DNA from: Candidatus Doudnabacteria bacterium
GTDB lineage: Bacteria > Patescibacteriota > Doudnabacteria > UBA920 > O2-02-FULL-48-8
Length of the DNA: 13,527 bases
Direction of reading: 5' to 3'
NCBI GenBank assembly: GCA_016198045.1
Contig: JACQJI010000009.1
Coordinates: forward strand, 1-13,527
The position numbers were made by a program, and so were the translations under genes. Under the pieces are notes generated by a model that had not been told where the DNA came from, ran no database searches, and saw only the letters and a program-made list of their open reading frames with translations. Positions 6,780 to 12,678 of this stretch are shown piece by piece (the stretch's first letter is position 1; every line of letters begins with the position of its first letter).

Positions 6780-8168
6780 ATGCCAGAACTTGATCTCAAT
6801 TCAATAAAAACACTATTCCGAATGGGCGAGGAGACCCAAGCTGATCTGGAGCGCTCGGTACCGGTTTTCGTGACCCCAAGCCAAATTGCTGATCCAGAAA
6901 TATTTTCGAAATTCGAAAGTCTAGTCAAAGACATAATTGACCGTGACGATGGTGAGGTAGCACTTTTGGGAATCAAAGTGATAGGACAGTTCCTGAAGCA
7001 ATACTCACAGCTTAGATCCGATAACCCGCAAGTTTATTCACGCTATGTCAGAATGATTGCTCTACTTAAGTTCATAAATCTATCGTCAAACAGAGGATTA
7101 CCAGAGATTAAAGAGCTCATTTCCAACTATTTATTGGACGCCTTGAGAGCGGGAATTAAAGTGCATGAGAAATTTGATTGGGTTTTGGACGTTTATGATG
7201 ATGTTTTGATGGGAGGAGAAGTCGCGTATGAGTTGGGAAAAGCTATGCTTACCTGCAATAATCGGATTGGACAACAGCCTTTATTATTCACGAAGTCGAA
7301 GAGACAGGCTTCGCCTACTATAGGCAACTGGTTGATCGATTATCGAAGCATGATTGCAGCTGATAAAGGTGGGGCGTTTGAGCAGATTAGTTACCTGAAA
7401 CAGAACGAAAATGCGCGTAAGTTGTCTGGTCAGGAGAGAGAATTACTCGAACGCATTCTTAAGCTCTATGACTGGCTGAGGTTTGGGACGAGCCTGGAAG
7501 AGTATCATGGCCAAAAAGCCCCTGCCTCAACTCCAATGCCTCCGAAGCCACCAGGACCCAGGCCGGTTTTCCAAAAACCTTTGACCATTGAAGAATTAAA
7601 GAAAGAAGTCGTGGGCCAGGGTACCCCTCACCCGGCCTACCGGCCACCCTCTCCCGCAAGGGGAGAGGGGAAAGCTGAAGATATCGTTTCCGAGATCAAG
7701 CGGGAAGTGGCGACGCCGGAGCTGCCGCCGTATTTGGGGAAATCCGAAATTCGCCCGCCTCTCGCTAAACCCATTAGCCCTATTAGACCTATTGCACCTA
7801 TTAAACCTATCCCGCCTCCCGTACCCTCCCACCAAATTAAATACCTCGATGACCTCAAGAAAATCGACGTCAGTTACTTGCGCGCAGGACAGCTCCAGAA
7901 TCAAATATCAAATATCAAACATCAAATATCAAAGTTAGCTCAATCAAACAATATGTTTATGCACGAGGTCATTGCCATGTTCCAGCAAAGCCCGCTGTTT
8001 GGGCTGTATCTTAAGACCGGAACCATGCTGATGCACAATTCGCTGACTGATCGCAGCAAAGCCTATGAGGAAGTTACTGGTCAGTTGAAGAAAGAAGGCT
8101 CAAAGACCTTAACTTTGGCGGAGTTCGAAGCGGTGGCGGATTTACGCAAGGAAATCGAGAGGATGTGA
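6780..8168 (+). CDS. soluble protein of unknown function, helical N-domain, repeat-filled Pro-rich linker, conserved-looking C-domain
   Basis: A 462-residue protein with no signal peptide or membrane helix, so probably cytoplasmic. Residues 1-240 look all-helical (for example VKDIIDRDDGEVALLGIKVI and KFDWVLDVYDDVLMGGEVAY). Residues 245-370 are a disordered Pro-rich linker (PMPPKPPGPRP, then a PIxPI run at 331-346). Residues 371-387 come from a DNA heptamer repeat. Residues 390-462 form a second helical module (NMFMHEVIAMFQQSPLFGLY, ending in DLRKEIERM). The linker DNA holds three different repeat types, while the two flanking modules do not. It starts 11 nt after the VirB6-like stop and is the last gene of the first block. 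Close association with the membrane-channel gene suggests an adaptor or regulator binding the large cytoplasmic tail, but no family is recognised. The start has no Shine-Dalgarno sequence. Confidence 0.82.
   Translation: MPELDLNSIKTLFRMGEETQADLERSVPVFVTPSQIADPEIFSKFESLVKDIIDRDDGEVALLGIKVIGQFLKQYSQLRSDNPQVYSRYVRMIALLKFINLSSNRGLPEIKELISNYLLDALRAGIKVHEKFDWVLDVYDDVLMGGEVAYELGKAMLTCNNRIGQQPLLFTKSKRQASPTIGNWLIDYRSMIAADKGGAFEQISYLKQNENARKLSGQERELLERILKLYDWLRFGTSLEEYHGQKAPASTPMPPKPPGPRPVFQKPLTIEELKKEVVGQGTPHPAYRPPSPARGEGKAEDIVSEIKREVATPELPPYLGKSEIRPPLAKPISPIRPIAPIKPIPPPVPSHQIKYLDDLKKIDVSYLRAGQLQNQISNIKHQISKLAQSNNMFMHEVIAMFQQSPLFGLYLKTGTMLMHNSLTDRSKAYEEVTGQLKKEGSKTLTLAEFEAVADLRKEIERM
7647..7669. repeat. 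perfect 9-bp-stem palindrome in coding sequence
   Basis: ccctctccc (7647-7655) and gggagaggg (7661-7669) are perfect complements around a 5-nt loop. The preceding cccctcacccggcctac context resembles a dispersed intergenic palindrome seen in many bacterial genomes. Here it is in frame within the disordered linker of the 462-residue protein, encoding PPSPARGEG around residues 289-297. Confidence 0.6.
7771..7815 (+). repeat. 9-bp coding minisatellite (about 4-5 copies)
   Basis: The units are ccattagcc, ctattagac, ctattgcac, ctattaaac and the degenerate ctatcccgc. The period of 9 keeps frame and yields a PIxPIxPI proline repeat (residues 331-345) in the linker of the 462-residue protein. Copy-number slippage would lengthen or shorten the linker without breaking the gene. 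Confidence 0.7.
7904..7931 (+). repeat. heptamer tandem repeat (AATATCA x4) within coding sequence
   Basis: Four adjacent heptamers occur: aatatca, aatatca, aacatca and aatatca. Read in rotation (TATCAAA), they differ by one base from the TATCAAC heptamers at 9593-9620. Because seven is not a multiple of three, the reading frame cycles and gives the alternating peptide QISNIKHQIS. Gain or loss of one copy would frameshift the last 75 or so residues. Confidence 0.7.
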
Positions 8169-8173
8169 GATTG

Positions 8174-8227
8174 TCCCGCCGTTGGCGGGATCCCGCCTTC
8201 GTTAGTTTGTTAATAGTAGTGGCGGGA
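8174..8227. repeat. alternating inverted repeats tcccgcc / ggcggga
   Basis: There are four arms: tcccgcc 8174-8180, ggcggga 8184-8190, tcccgcc 8191-8197 and ggcggga 8221-8227. They can form two consecutive hairpins (8174-8190 and 8191-8227), or 8184-8197 can act as a 14-bp perfect palindrome. They lie just after the stop of the 462-residue gene. There is no T-tract, so this is not a canonical intrinsic terminator, though it may protect the mRNA 3' end. Confidence 0.6.
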
Positions 8228-8244
8228 TAGCGAGCAGTTTGTTT

Positions 8245-8268
8245 AAAGTGGCCATTTTGGCCATTTTT
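8245..8268 (+). terminator. weak intrinsic-terminator-like hairpin
   Basis: aaagtggcca (8245-8254) can pair with tggccatttt (8258-8267) across a TTT loop: nine canonical pairs and one G-U pair. The T run that would follow is partly used in the stem. It sits between the two gene blocks and overlaps the -35 region of the next promoter. The stem has only four G-C pairs, so efficiency is doubtful. Confidence 0.4.
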
Positions 8269-8286
8269 GGTAATTTGTGGTATAAT
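8257..8286 (+). promoter_or_regulatory. promoter with extended -10 for the second block
   Basis: A perfect TATAAT (8281-8286) is preceded by TGG (extended -10), with a weak -35 TTGGCC (8257-8262) 18 bp upstream. It follows the terminator-like hairpin and precedes the GIY-YIG cassette. The predicted transcript would start near 8293 and include the inverted repeat at 8302. Confidence 0.55.
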
Positions 8287-8329
8287 TTGAGGGTAATAAA
8301 GCCAGGTAGTAAAAATTCGATAAGACGAA

Positions 8330-8632
8330 ATGTTCCATTTTGTTTACGTCTTAGAAAGCAAAAGCAAGACAAATCAGATATATATTGGTTACTATCCCGA
8401 AAACGTCAATGAACGGGTGGAAAAGCACAATCGAGGCGAGGTTTTTTCAACCAAACCCTATCGGCCTTGGGAATTAATTTTCTATGAGGCTTATTTGAAT
8501 CAAGATGACGCCTTGCGGCGAGAAAGATATCTTAAGACAAATCAAGGCTCACGCGCCTTAAAGTTTATGCTCAGAAAGCATCGTGAACTCAGCAAAAAAC
8601 CGGGTAGTGGAGCGAAGCATACTACCCGGTAA
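8330..8632 (+). CDS. GIY-YIG superfamily endonuclease (UvrC N-terminal-domain-like, UPF0213-type)
   Basis: A 100-residue single-domain protein. VYV (5-7) stands for the GIY strand and YIG is at 18-20. R29 in NERVEKHN is the usual catalytic Arg, and HNRG (33-36) with ST (40-41) and RPW (45-47) follow as in this family. E53 in FYEAY is the metal-binding Glu, and ALRRERYLK (61-69) is the usual terminal helix, so all catalytic positions are present. The family usually ends soon after residue 85. Here the last residues (KPGSGAKHTTR) are encoded by the palindrome at 8599-8630, suggesting a read-through extension. Such small nucleases are hard to assign: DNA repair, homing-like mobility and genome maintenance are all possible. 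Its repeats and its position between two transport gene blocks favour a selfish or domesticated element. Confidence 0.88.
   Translation: MFHFVYVLESKSKTNQIYIGYYPENVNERVEKHNRGEVFSTKPYRPWELIFYEAYLNQDDALRRERYLKTNQGSRALKFMLRKHRELSKKPGSGAKHTTR
8599..8630. repeat. perfect 10-bp hairpin at the 3' end of the GIY-YIG gene
   Basis: accgggtagt (8599-8608) and actacccggt (8621-8630) pair perfectly across a 12-nt loop. The arms share the GGTAGT / ACTACC core with the neighbouring repeats at 8302, 8642, 8667 and 8726, so several alternative pairings are possible. It encodes the final residues of the nuclease. Confidence 0.7.
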
Positions 8633-8665
8633 TCGAATTTTACTACCTGGTAGCCTTAGGCACCG

Positions 8666-8734
8666 TCGGGTAGTGAAATTTGATCACGCAGTGTTAAATT
8701 AATAGTAATTAATTATCAAATTTCTACTACCCGA
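8666..8734. repeat. 69-bp hairpin element abutting the prgI start codon
   Basis: The left arm (8666-8684, tcgggtagtgaaatttgat) and right arm (8715-8734, atcaaatttctactacccga) are complementary except for one bulged base. A second AT-rich stem inside pairs 8697-8703 with 8708-8714. The right arm's final A is the A of the prgI ATG. Left and right arms show the same asymmetry (TGAAA versus TAGAAA when reverse-complemented) as the 145-285 element, which supports common ancestry. Confidence 0.7.
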
Positions 8735-9171
8735 TGCAATTCGCCATCCCCCAATTTACCGACGTCGAGGATAAGCTGATCGGGCCCTTAACCCTCAAGC
8801 AGTTTTTGACGTTACTTGCCACCGGCGGATTGGTCATGGTTTTCTGGACGCTGTTTAAGCTTAGTGTCATTTTTTTTCTCTTTGGCGGCCCAATCGCCCT
8901 GCTGGGCGTGGTGGTTACTTTTGCCAAGTTCAACGGCCGGCCATTCTTTGTCTACCTCATCCCGTTTTTCAACTTCACGACCTCGCCCAAAGTCATGATC
9001 TATAAGCGGGAAGGAGTCCCAATGTCCTTGTCCAAGAAAACCGAGGAAAAGAAGTCAGAAGCCGGAAATCGGAAGCCGGAAGCTGTCACGGAAAGCCGGT
9101 TGAGCAAATTAGCCTACGTGCTGGACCAGAAGACGGTGGAGGAGGAGAAGCTGATTGAGCAGGTAAAGTGA
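8734..9171 (+). CDS. prgI: PrgI-family T4SS membrane protein
   Basis: A 145-residue protein matching the PrgI family, the small inner-membrane partner of VirB4 in monoderm and CPR-type T4SS (functionally placed with VirB3). It has the family opening FAIPQFTDVEDKLIGPLTLKQF (residues 3-24). A hydrophobic hairpin of two helices follows (about 26-43 and 45-64), then FNGRPFFVYLIPFFNF and KVMIYKRE. The tail from about 100 is hydrophilic, with a low-complexity SEAGNRKPEA segment encoded by a 14-bp DNA repeat, and ends in a charged helix. The ATG comes immediately after an inverted-repeat arm, so there is no room for a Shine-Dalgarno sequence other than inside a stem. In other genomes prgI is directly followed by the TraC-like and virB4 genes; here a four-helix-bundle gene intervenes. 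Confidence 0.92.
   Translation: MQFAIPQFTDVEDKLIGPLTLKQFLTLLATGGLVMVFWTLFKLSVIFFLFGGPIALLGVVVTFAKFNGRPFFVYLIPFFNFTTSPKVMIYKREGVPMSLSKKTEEKKSEAGNRKPEAVTESRLSKLAYVLDQKTVEEEKLIEQVK
9058..9085 (+). repeat. 14-bp tandem repeat in the prgI tail
   Basis: gaagccggaaatcg (9058-9071) is followed by gaagccggaagctg (9072-9085), 11 of 14 bases identical. It encodes the low-complexity EAGNRKPEAV segment. It looks like a dispersed simple repeat captured in a disordered protein tail. Confidence 0.5.
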
Positions 9172-9199
9172 GTTGATAGTTGATGGATGATAGATGATA
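9172..9199 (+). repeat. heptamer array left of the first four-helix-bundle gene (inverted relative to the right array)
   Basis: Four heptamers: gttgata, gttgatg, gatgata and gatgata. The first is the exact reverse complement of TATCAAC, the unit at 9593-9620. The array begins one base after the prgI stop and ends just before the likely ATG (9202). Confidence 0.7.
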
Positions 9200-9201
9200 G
9201 T

Positions 9202-9579
9202 ATGCCTAATTCAGTGCAAAACGTCGAAGACCTAGAAGTATATCAAAAGCTATGCAAGTTAGCACTCGACGTTCATGAATTAACAATGGCTTATCCAAAG
9301 TTTGAGCTTTATGAGTTAGGATCCCAATCTCGCAGGGCTTCAAACGCAGCTCCGGCATTATTAGCAGAAGGCTTTGGCAATAAGCACACTAATATCTACT
9401 CAGAGAAAATTAGCCAATCCTTAGGCGAAATTAAAGAAACTAAGCATCATTTAAGAATGGCCTGTAAGAAAAATTATTTTAATCCAGTGGTATTAGACGA
9501 TTTTATCAAGCGATACGACGAATGCCTGCGGATGCTCCATGGCCTGGATAAATCTTTACGAGATAAGCATCGCAAGTAG
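9202..9579 (+). CDS. four-helix-bundle protein (23S rRNA intervening-sequence protein family)
   Basis: A 125-residue protein of the S23/IVP four-helix-bundle family. Helix 1 begins at NVEDLEVYQKLCKLALDVHE. The family signature is at about 36-60 (LYELGSQSRRASNAAPALLAEGFGN, with the Arg pair and AEG). Helix 3 holds SQSLGEIKETKHHLRMA, and helix 4 is basic at the end. The family was first known from ORFs in excised 23S rRNA insertions; its molecular role is still unclear, and relatives include the DGR accessory protein Avd. An upstream in-frame ATG at 9187 would add MIDDS, but those codons fall in the heptamer array and the second paralogue here also starts MP, so 9202 is preferred. It interrupts the usual prgI-TraC order and is flanked on both sides by inverted heptamer arrays. 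Confidence 0.88.
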   Translation: MPNSVQNVEDLEVYQKLCKLALDVHELTMAYPKFELYELGSQSRRASNAAPALLAEGFGNKHTNIYSEKISQSLGEIKETKHHLRMACKKNYFNPVVLDDFIKRYDECLRMLHGLDKSLRDKHRK

Positions 9580-9592
9580 AGAATTTTGATCC

Positions 9593-9620
9593 TATCAACT
9601 ATTAACTATAAACTATCAAC
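9593..9620 (+). repeat. heptamer array right of the first four-helix-bundle gene
   Basis: Four heptamers: tatcaac, tattaac, tataaac and tatcaac. With the array at 9172-9199 it forms an inverted pair around the gene; the best arms are 9171-9184 against 9594-9607 (13 of 14). It lies immediately upstream of the TraC-like ATG at 9631. Confidence 0.7.
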
Positions 9621-9630
9621 TTCCAAGAAT

Positions 9631-10335
9631 ATGGCAAAGAACGAAATGCAATCCAGCCAACTTGCCAATAAAAAATCAAGCGTTTCGACGCAGTCGATTC
9701 TTGATATTGCCGAGATCAAAGAGGGTGTGATTATGCTTAAGGACGGTTCGCTTCGGGCCGTGATTGCCGTTTCCTCGACCAATTTTTCGCTTAAAAGCGG
9801 GGAAGAGCAGTCAGCCATCATCAATTCGTACCAGAGTTTCCTTAACAGCCTGACTTTTCCCATCCAAATCCTGATGCAGTCCCGGAAGCTGGACGTGCAC
9901 TCTTATTTGGATAAGCTTCGCTCCACAGTGCAGGAGCAAACCAACGAGCTGCTGCGCATGCAGACGCAGGAATACATCGAATACATTTCCAAGCTGATTG
10001 AGTCAGCCAGCATTATGAACAAGACGTTTTACATAGTGGTTCCATATTTTGCCGGAGTGGTTACCAAGCAAAGTTTTTTTTCCAAGTTTGGCAAAATCCT
10101 CAATCCAGTCGGTGGCATCTCCTCGCAACAGCGCGAGTTCGAAAAAAATCGGGAGCAGCTTAGCCAGCGGGTCAATCAGATCCTCGGGGGCTTGGGCGGC
10201 ATCGGGCTGCGCAGCATTATCCTGTCCACCGAAGAGCTGATCGAGCTTTTGTATAACAGCTACAATTTATCCAGCACCCAGCAGATCAAAATTAAGAATA
10301 TAGAAGAGATGGATATGTCACTAGTAAACGAATAG
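9631..10335 (+). CDS. TraC-like / VirB4 N-terminal-like T4SS protein
   Basis: A 234-residue soluble protein placed between PrgI and the VirB4 ATPase. It resembles the N-terminal (CagE/TrbE/VirB) region of VirB4-class proteins: DIAEIKEGVIMLKDGSLRAVIAVSSTNF, then YQSFLNSLTFPIQILMQSRKLDVHSYL (about 67-93), and the strand KTFYIVVPYF (131-140) before a Gly-rich GGLGGIGLRS. No P-loop is present. It probably binds VirB4 or PrgI at the inner membrane. A TTG at 9586 opens the frame 15 codons earlier, but those codons are the heptamer array and read as low-complexity LSTINYKLSTSK, so ATG 9631 is preferred. The stop is 10 nt before virB4. The family call is from pattern recall and gene order; no search was run. 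Confidence 0.8.
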   Translation: MAKNEMQSSQLANKKSSVSTQSILDIAEIKEGVIMLKDGSLRAVIAVSSTNFSLKSGEEQSAIINSYQSFLNSLTFPIQILMQSRKLDVHSYLDKLRSTVQEQTNELLRMQTQEYIEYISKLIESASIMNKTFYIVVPYFAGVVTKQSFFSKFGKILNPVGGISSQQREFEKNREQLSQRVNQILGGLGGIGLRSIILSTEELIELLYNSYNLSSTQQIKIKNIEEMDMSLVNE

Positions 10336-10345
10336 CCAATTTCCA

Positions 10346-12169
10346 ATGAAGCTCCCCAAGCTCTCAATTAAGCCTTCCGAGAAAGTTGAGCTCGAAAAGA
10401 AGATTCTCGAGGCGGAAAAAGAATTCAAAGCGGGACTGACCAGTCTGCGGGATTTGATCGCGCCCTCAGCGTTCGTAGTCAGCTCCAATTACGCCGAAGT
10501 TTCCGGAAAACTGGCCCGAAGCTTTTTTGTCGTATCTTACCCTAGATTTATTTCCGTCAATTGGCTGTCTGCTGTCATCAGCCTGGATACCCAGATGGAT
10601 ATGGCCATGTTCATTTATCCCATCGACACTGAGCAAATCATGAAGAAACTGCGAAACAAGGTTGGGCAGCTGCAGTCAACCATGGCCATGAACCAGGAGC
10701 GCGGCCAAGTTCGCGACCCGATGCTCGAGACCGCGTATCAGGATGTGGAAGCGTTGCGCGATCGGCTGCAGCAGGGGACCGAGCGCTACTTCCGCTATTC
10801 GCTGTATTTCACTCTCTACGCAGACACAACCAAGGAGCTTAATGAAATTTCCGGCACTCTCGAGTCGCTGCTGGGTTCCAAGCTGATCATCACTAAGCCG
10901 TCAGTGCTTCAGATGGAGCAAGGGTTTAACTCGACCCTGCCGCTGGGCAACGACGAATTGGCAGTGGGGACCAATATGAATACCGAGCCGCTGTCCACGA
11001 CCTTTCCATTCGTGTCCTCGGAACTGACGAGCAATGACGGAATTCTCTATGGCATCAACCGGCACAACAACAGCTTGATTTTGTTTGACCGGTTCCAAAT
11101 GGAGAATGCCAACTCAGTCTGCTTTGCCAAATCCGGCGCTGGCAAAAGCTATGCCATCAAGCTGGAAATCCTTCGTTCCCTGATGCTGGGGGCGGAGATC
11201 ATAGTCATTGATCCGGAGAATGAATATAAGCATTTGTCAGAAGCAGTGGGCGGCAGTTACCTGACCATTTCCTTAAACTCCGAATCGCGCGTCAATCCAT
11301 TTGACCTGCCCCCCGGCGTGGAGGATGAAAGCAATGAGGATATTCTGCGCTCCGCCGTGGTCAACCTGCTGGGGCTGATGAACCTGATGCTGGGCAAGCT
11401 TAATCCCACTGAAGAGGCGATTATGGACCGCGCGATTTGGGAAACTTACGCCAAAAAGGACATCACGCCGGCCAGTTCTTTCATCAACGTCGAGCCTCCC
11501 ATCATGCAGGATCTGGTGGAAATTTTGGGCGGCATGGTAGGCGGGGAGAGTTTGGCCCAGCGGCTGACCAAATACACGGAAGGGACATTTAGCGGAATTT
11601 TCAACCAGCCGACCAATATCAACCTCGACAACCAACTGGTGGTGTTTTCGGTCCGCGATTTGGAAGACGCCCTGCGGCCGATAGCCATTTACGTGGTGCT
11701 GAACTTCCTCTGGAACATCGTGCGCTCGCACCTGAAAAGAAGAATTTTGGTGATCGACGAGGCCTGGTGGATGATGCAGCATGATGACTCGGCCAAATTC
11801 CTGTTTAGCATAGCCAAACGAGCCAGAAAGTATTATTTGGGCGTCACCACCATCACCCAGGATGTTTCGGATTTTTTGCAAAGCCCTTACGGCAAGCCGA
11901 TTGTCACCAATTCTTCCATTCAGCTGCTGCTTAAGCAGAGTCCGGCGGCCATTGATTTGGTGGCGGAAACATTTTTCCTAACCGAAGGCGAGAAATACCT
12001 GCTGCTCGAGTCTGACATTGGCGAAGGCATCTTTTTTGCCGGCCTCAAGCACGTGGCCATCAAGGTCATTGCCTCATACATGGAAGACCAGATCATCACC
12101 ACTGATCCCAAGCGGGCTTTGGAAATCGAGGAAGCCAAGAAAGAGCTGCAAGCTCAGCAAACGAGCTAA
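10346..12169 (+). CDS. virB4: VirB4-family T4SS ATPase
   Basis: A 607-residue motor ATPase of the VirB4/TraU-HerA class. The N-terminal CagE/TrbE-like region covers about 30-220. The P-loop is AKSGAGKS (261-268), with Ala in place of the usual first Gly but K267 and S268 intact. The VirB4-type IDPENEY (288-294) follows, then VNPFD (316-320), LVVFSVRDLED (431-441), Walker B ILVIDEAWWMM (467-477, D471 and E472), and the sensor-like TTITQDVSDFLQSPYGKPIVTNSS (501-524). The end is a charged, Gln-rich helix. It is shorter than Agrobacterium VirB4 (about 790), probably because part of the N-terminal function lies in the separate TraC-like gene upstream. It hydrolyses ATP at the cytoplasmic base of the channel. 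The stop codon sits at the outer edge of an inverted repeat (12169-12204). There is no Shine-Dalgarno sequence before ATG. Confidence 0.94.
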   Translation: MKLPKLSIKPSEKVELEKKILEAEKEFKAGLTSLRDLIAPSAFVVSSNYAEVSGKLARSFFVVSYPRFISVNWLSAVISLDTQMDMAMFIYPIDTEQIMKKLRNKVGQLQSTMAMNQERGQVRDPMLETAYQDVEALRDRLQQGTERYFRYSLYFTLYADTTKELNEISGTLESLLGSKLIITKPSVLQMEQGFNSTLPLGNDELAVGTNMNTEPLSTTFPFVSSELTSNDGILYGINRHNNSLILFDRFQMENANSVCFAKSGAGKSYAIKLEILRSLMLGAEIIVIDPENEYKHLSEAVGGSYLTISLNSESRVNPFDLPPGVEDESNEDILRSAVVNLLGLMNLMLGKLNPTEEAIMDRAIWETYAKKDITPASSFINVEPPIMQDLVEILGGMVGGESLAQRLTKYTEGTFSGIFNQPTNINLDNQLVVFSVRDLEDALRPIAIYVVLNFLWNIVRSHLKRRILVIDEAWWMMQHDDSAKFLFSIAKRARKYYLGVTTITQDVSDFLQSPYGKPIVTNSSIQLLLKQSPAAIDLVAETFFLTEGEKYLLLESDIGEGIFFAGLKHVAIKVIASYMEDQIITTDPKRALEIEEAKKELQAQQTS

Positions 12170-12673
12170 TAGTTTAGCGTCTTACGGTAACGAAGCCCGT
12201 ATCGTGAAGAGTTAAGCGGTCCCAATGCCAGAAGAAAAAGACAAAAAGCCGATCAAAAGTTTCCGAGATCTTGAGGTATTCCAGAACACGTATGGAGCGA
12301 TGTTGAGAGTTATCAAAGAAGTTCTGCCCTTACTGCCACAATCGGAGAAATTTGATTTAGTGGATCAGTTAAGACGTTCTTGCAAAGCAGCTCCAAGACT
12401 AATTGCCGAAGGATATGCCAAAAGACATCAGAAATTTGGCTTTCAAAAATATCTCGATGACGCCATGACTGAATGCAATGAAACTATTGTTAGCCTCGAT
12501 CAATCTCGAGATCTGTACAATGTTGACCCGAAATTGATAAATGAGCTTGTAGATCTCTACGACAAATCAGGACGACAAATCTATAATCTAAGCGTCGCAT
12601 GGACCAGCTTTAAAGACCCTAAACGTAGACCGTCAATCGATACCGGCATCGTTACCTCTTAACGTTTAACTAT
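12169..12673 (+). mobile_element. candidate cassette: four-helix-bundle ORF inside about 36-bp inverted repeats
   Basis: The inner arms, ggtaacgaagcccgtatcg (12186-12204) and cgataccggcatcgttacc (12638-12656), are complementary at 17 of 19 positions. The repeat extends outward with more mismatches to 12169-12185 and 12657-12673 (ATAGTT and CGT blocks conserved, 10 of 17). The enclosed ORF is the second four-helix-bundle gene, and its last codons lie in the right arm. The layout matches the 23S rRNA intervening sequences in which this protein family was discovered, but here it sits between two mRNA-coding genes. Confidence 0.55.
12225..12662 (+). CDS. second four-helix-bundle protein (IVP/S23 family)
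   Basis: A 145-residue paralogue-type member of the same family as the gene at 9202, but with low identity to it. It opens with a charged leader, and helix 1 starts at KSFRDLEVFQNTYGAMLRVI (11-30). The signature VDQLRRSCKAAPRLIAEGYAKR (46-67) is followed by QKYLDDAMTECNETIVSLDQ, and a Tyr-rich fourth helix comes before a basic tail. The last residues DTGIVTS are encoded by the right arm of the flanking inverted repeat, so the natural end of the fold is probably near residue 130. It lies between virB4 and the membrane-peptidase candidate, 55 nt from the virB4 stop and 16 nt before the next start. Function in the secretion system is not implied by its presence; cassette insertion is an equal or better explanation. 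Confidence 0.88.
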   Translation: MPEEKDKKPIKSFRDLEVFQNTYGAMLRVIKEVLPLLPQSEKFDLVDQLRRSCKAAPRLIAEGYAKRHQKFGFQKYLDDAMTECNETIVSLDQSRDLYNVDPKLINELVDLYDKSGRQIYNLSVAWTSFKDPKRRPSIDTGIVTS

Positions 12674-12678
12674 AAAAA

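Larger units (their letters stand above)
8302..8650 (+). mobile_element. candidate mobile cassette: GIY-YIG ORF bracketed by 20-bp inverted repeats
   Basis: The left end ccaggtagtaaaaattcgat (8302-8321) and right end atcgaattttactacctgg (8632-8650) are complementary except for one extra A on the left. The only ORF inside is the GIY-YIG nuclease. The left repeat ends 8 nt before its ATG, and the right one starts at the last base of its stop codon. Related ends occur at 145-285 and 8666-8734. No target duplication is evident. Mobility is inferred from architecture, not shown. Confidence 0.5.

Noticed and set aside
7275..7327. Small hairpin around gaagtcgaag / ggcttcgcc in the 462-residue gene
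   Set aside because: Only about 5 bp of stem and no second copy elsewhere; not distinguishable from chance.
7646..7934. Possible CRISPR array in the repeat-rich linker
   Set aside because: The repeats are of three different types, short and contiguous, with no spacer pattern, and lie in an open reading frame.
9202..9579. Avd-like accessory protein of a diversity-generating retroelement
   Set aside because: Same fold family, but no reverse transcriptase, template repeat or variable repeat is visible in the window.
9586..9630. TTG start extending the TraC-like protein by 15 codons
   Set aside because: These codons are the heptamer array, give low-complexity peptide and are unrelated to the family; ATG at 9631 fits better.
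11273..11881. 202-residue minus-strand ORF opposite virB4
   Set aside because: It lies wholly antisense to the conserved ATPase core (P-loop to sensor motifs), shows no recognisable domain, and arises from the coding strand's codon bias.
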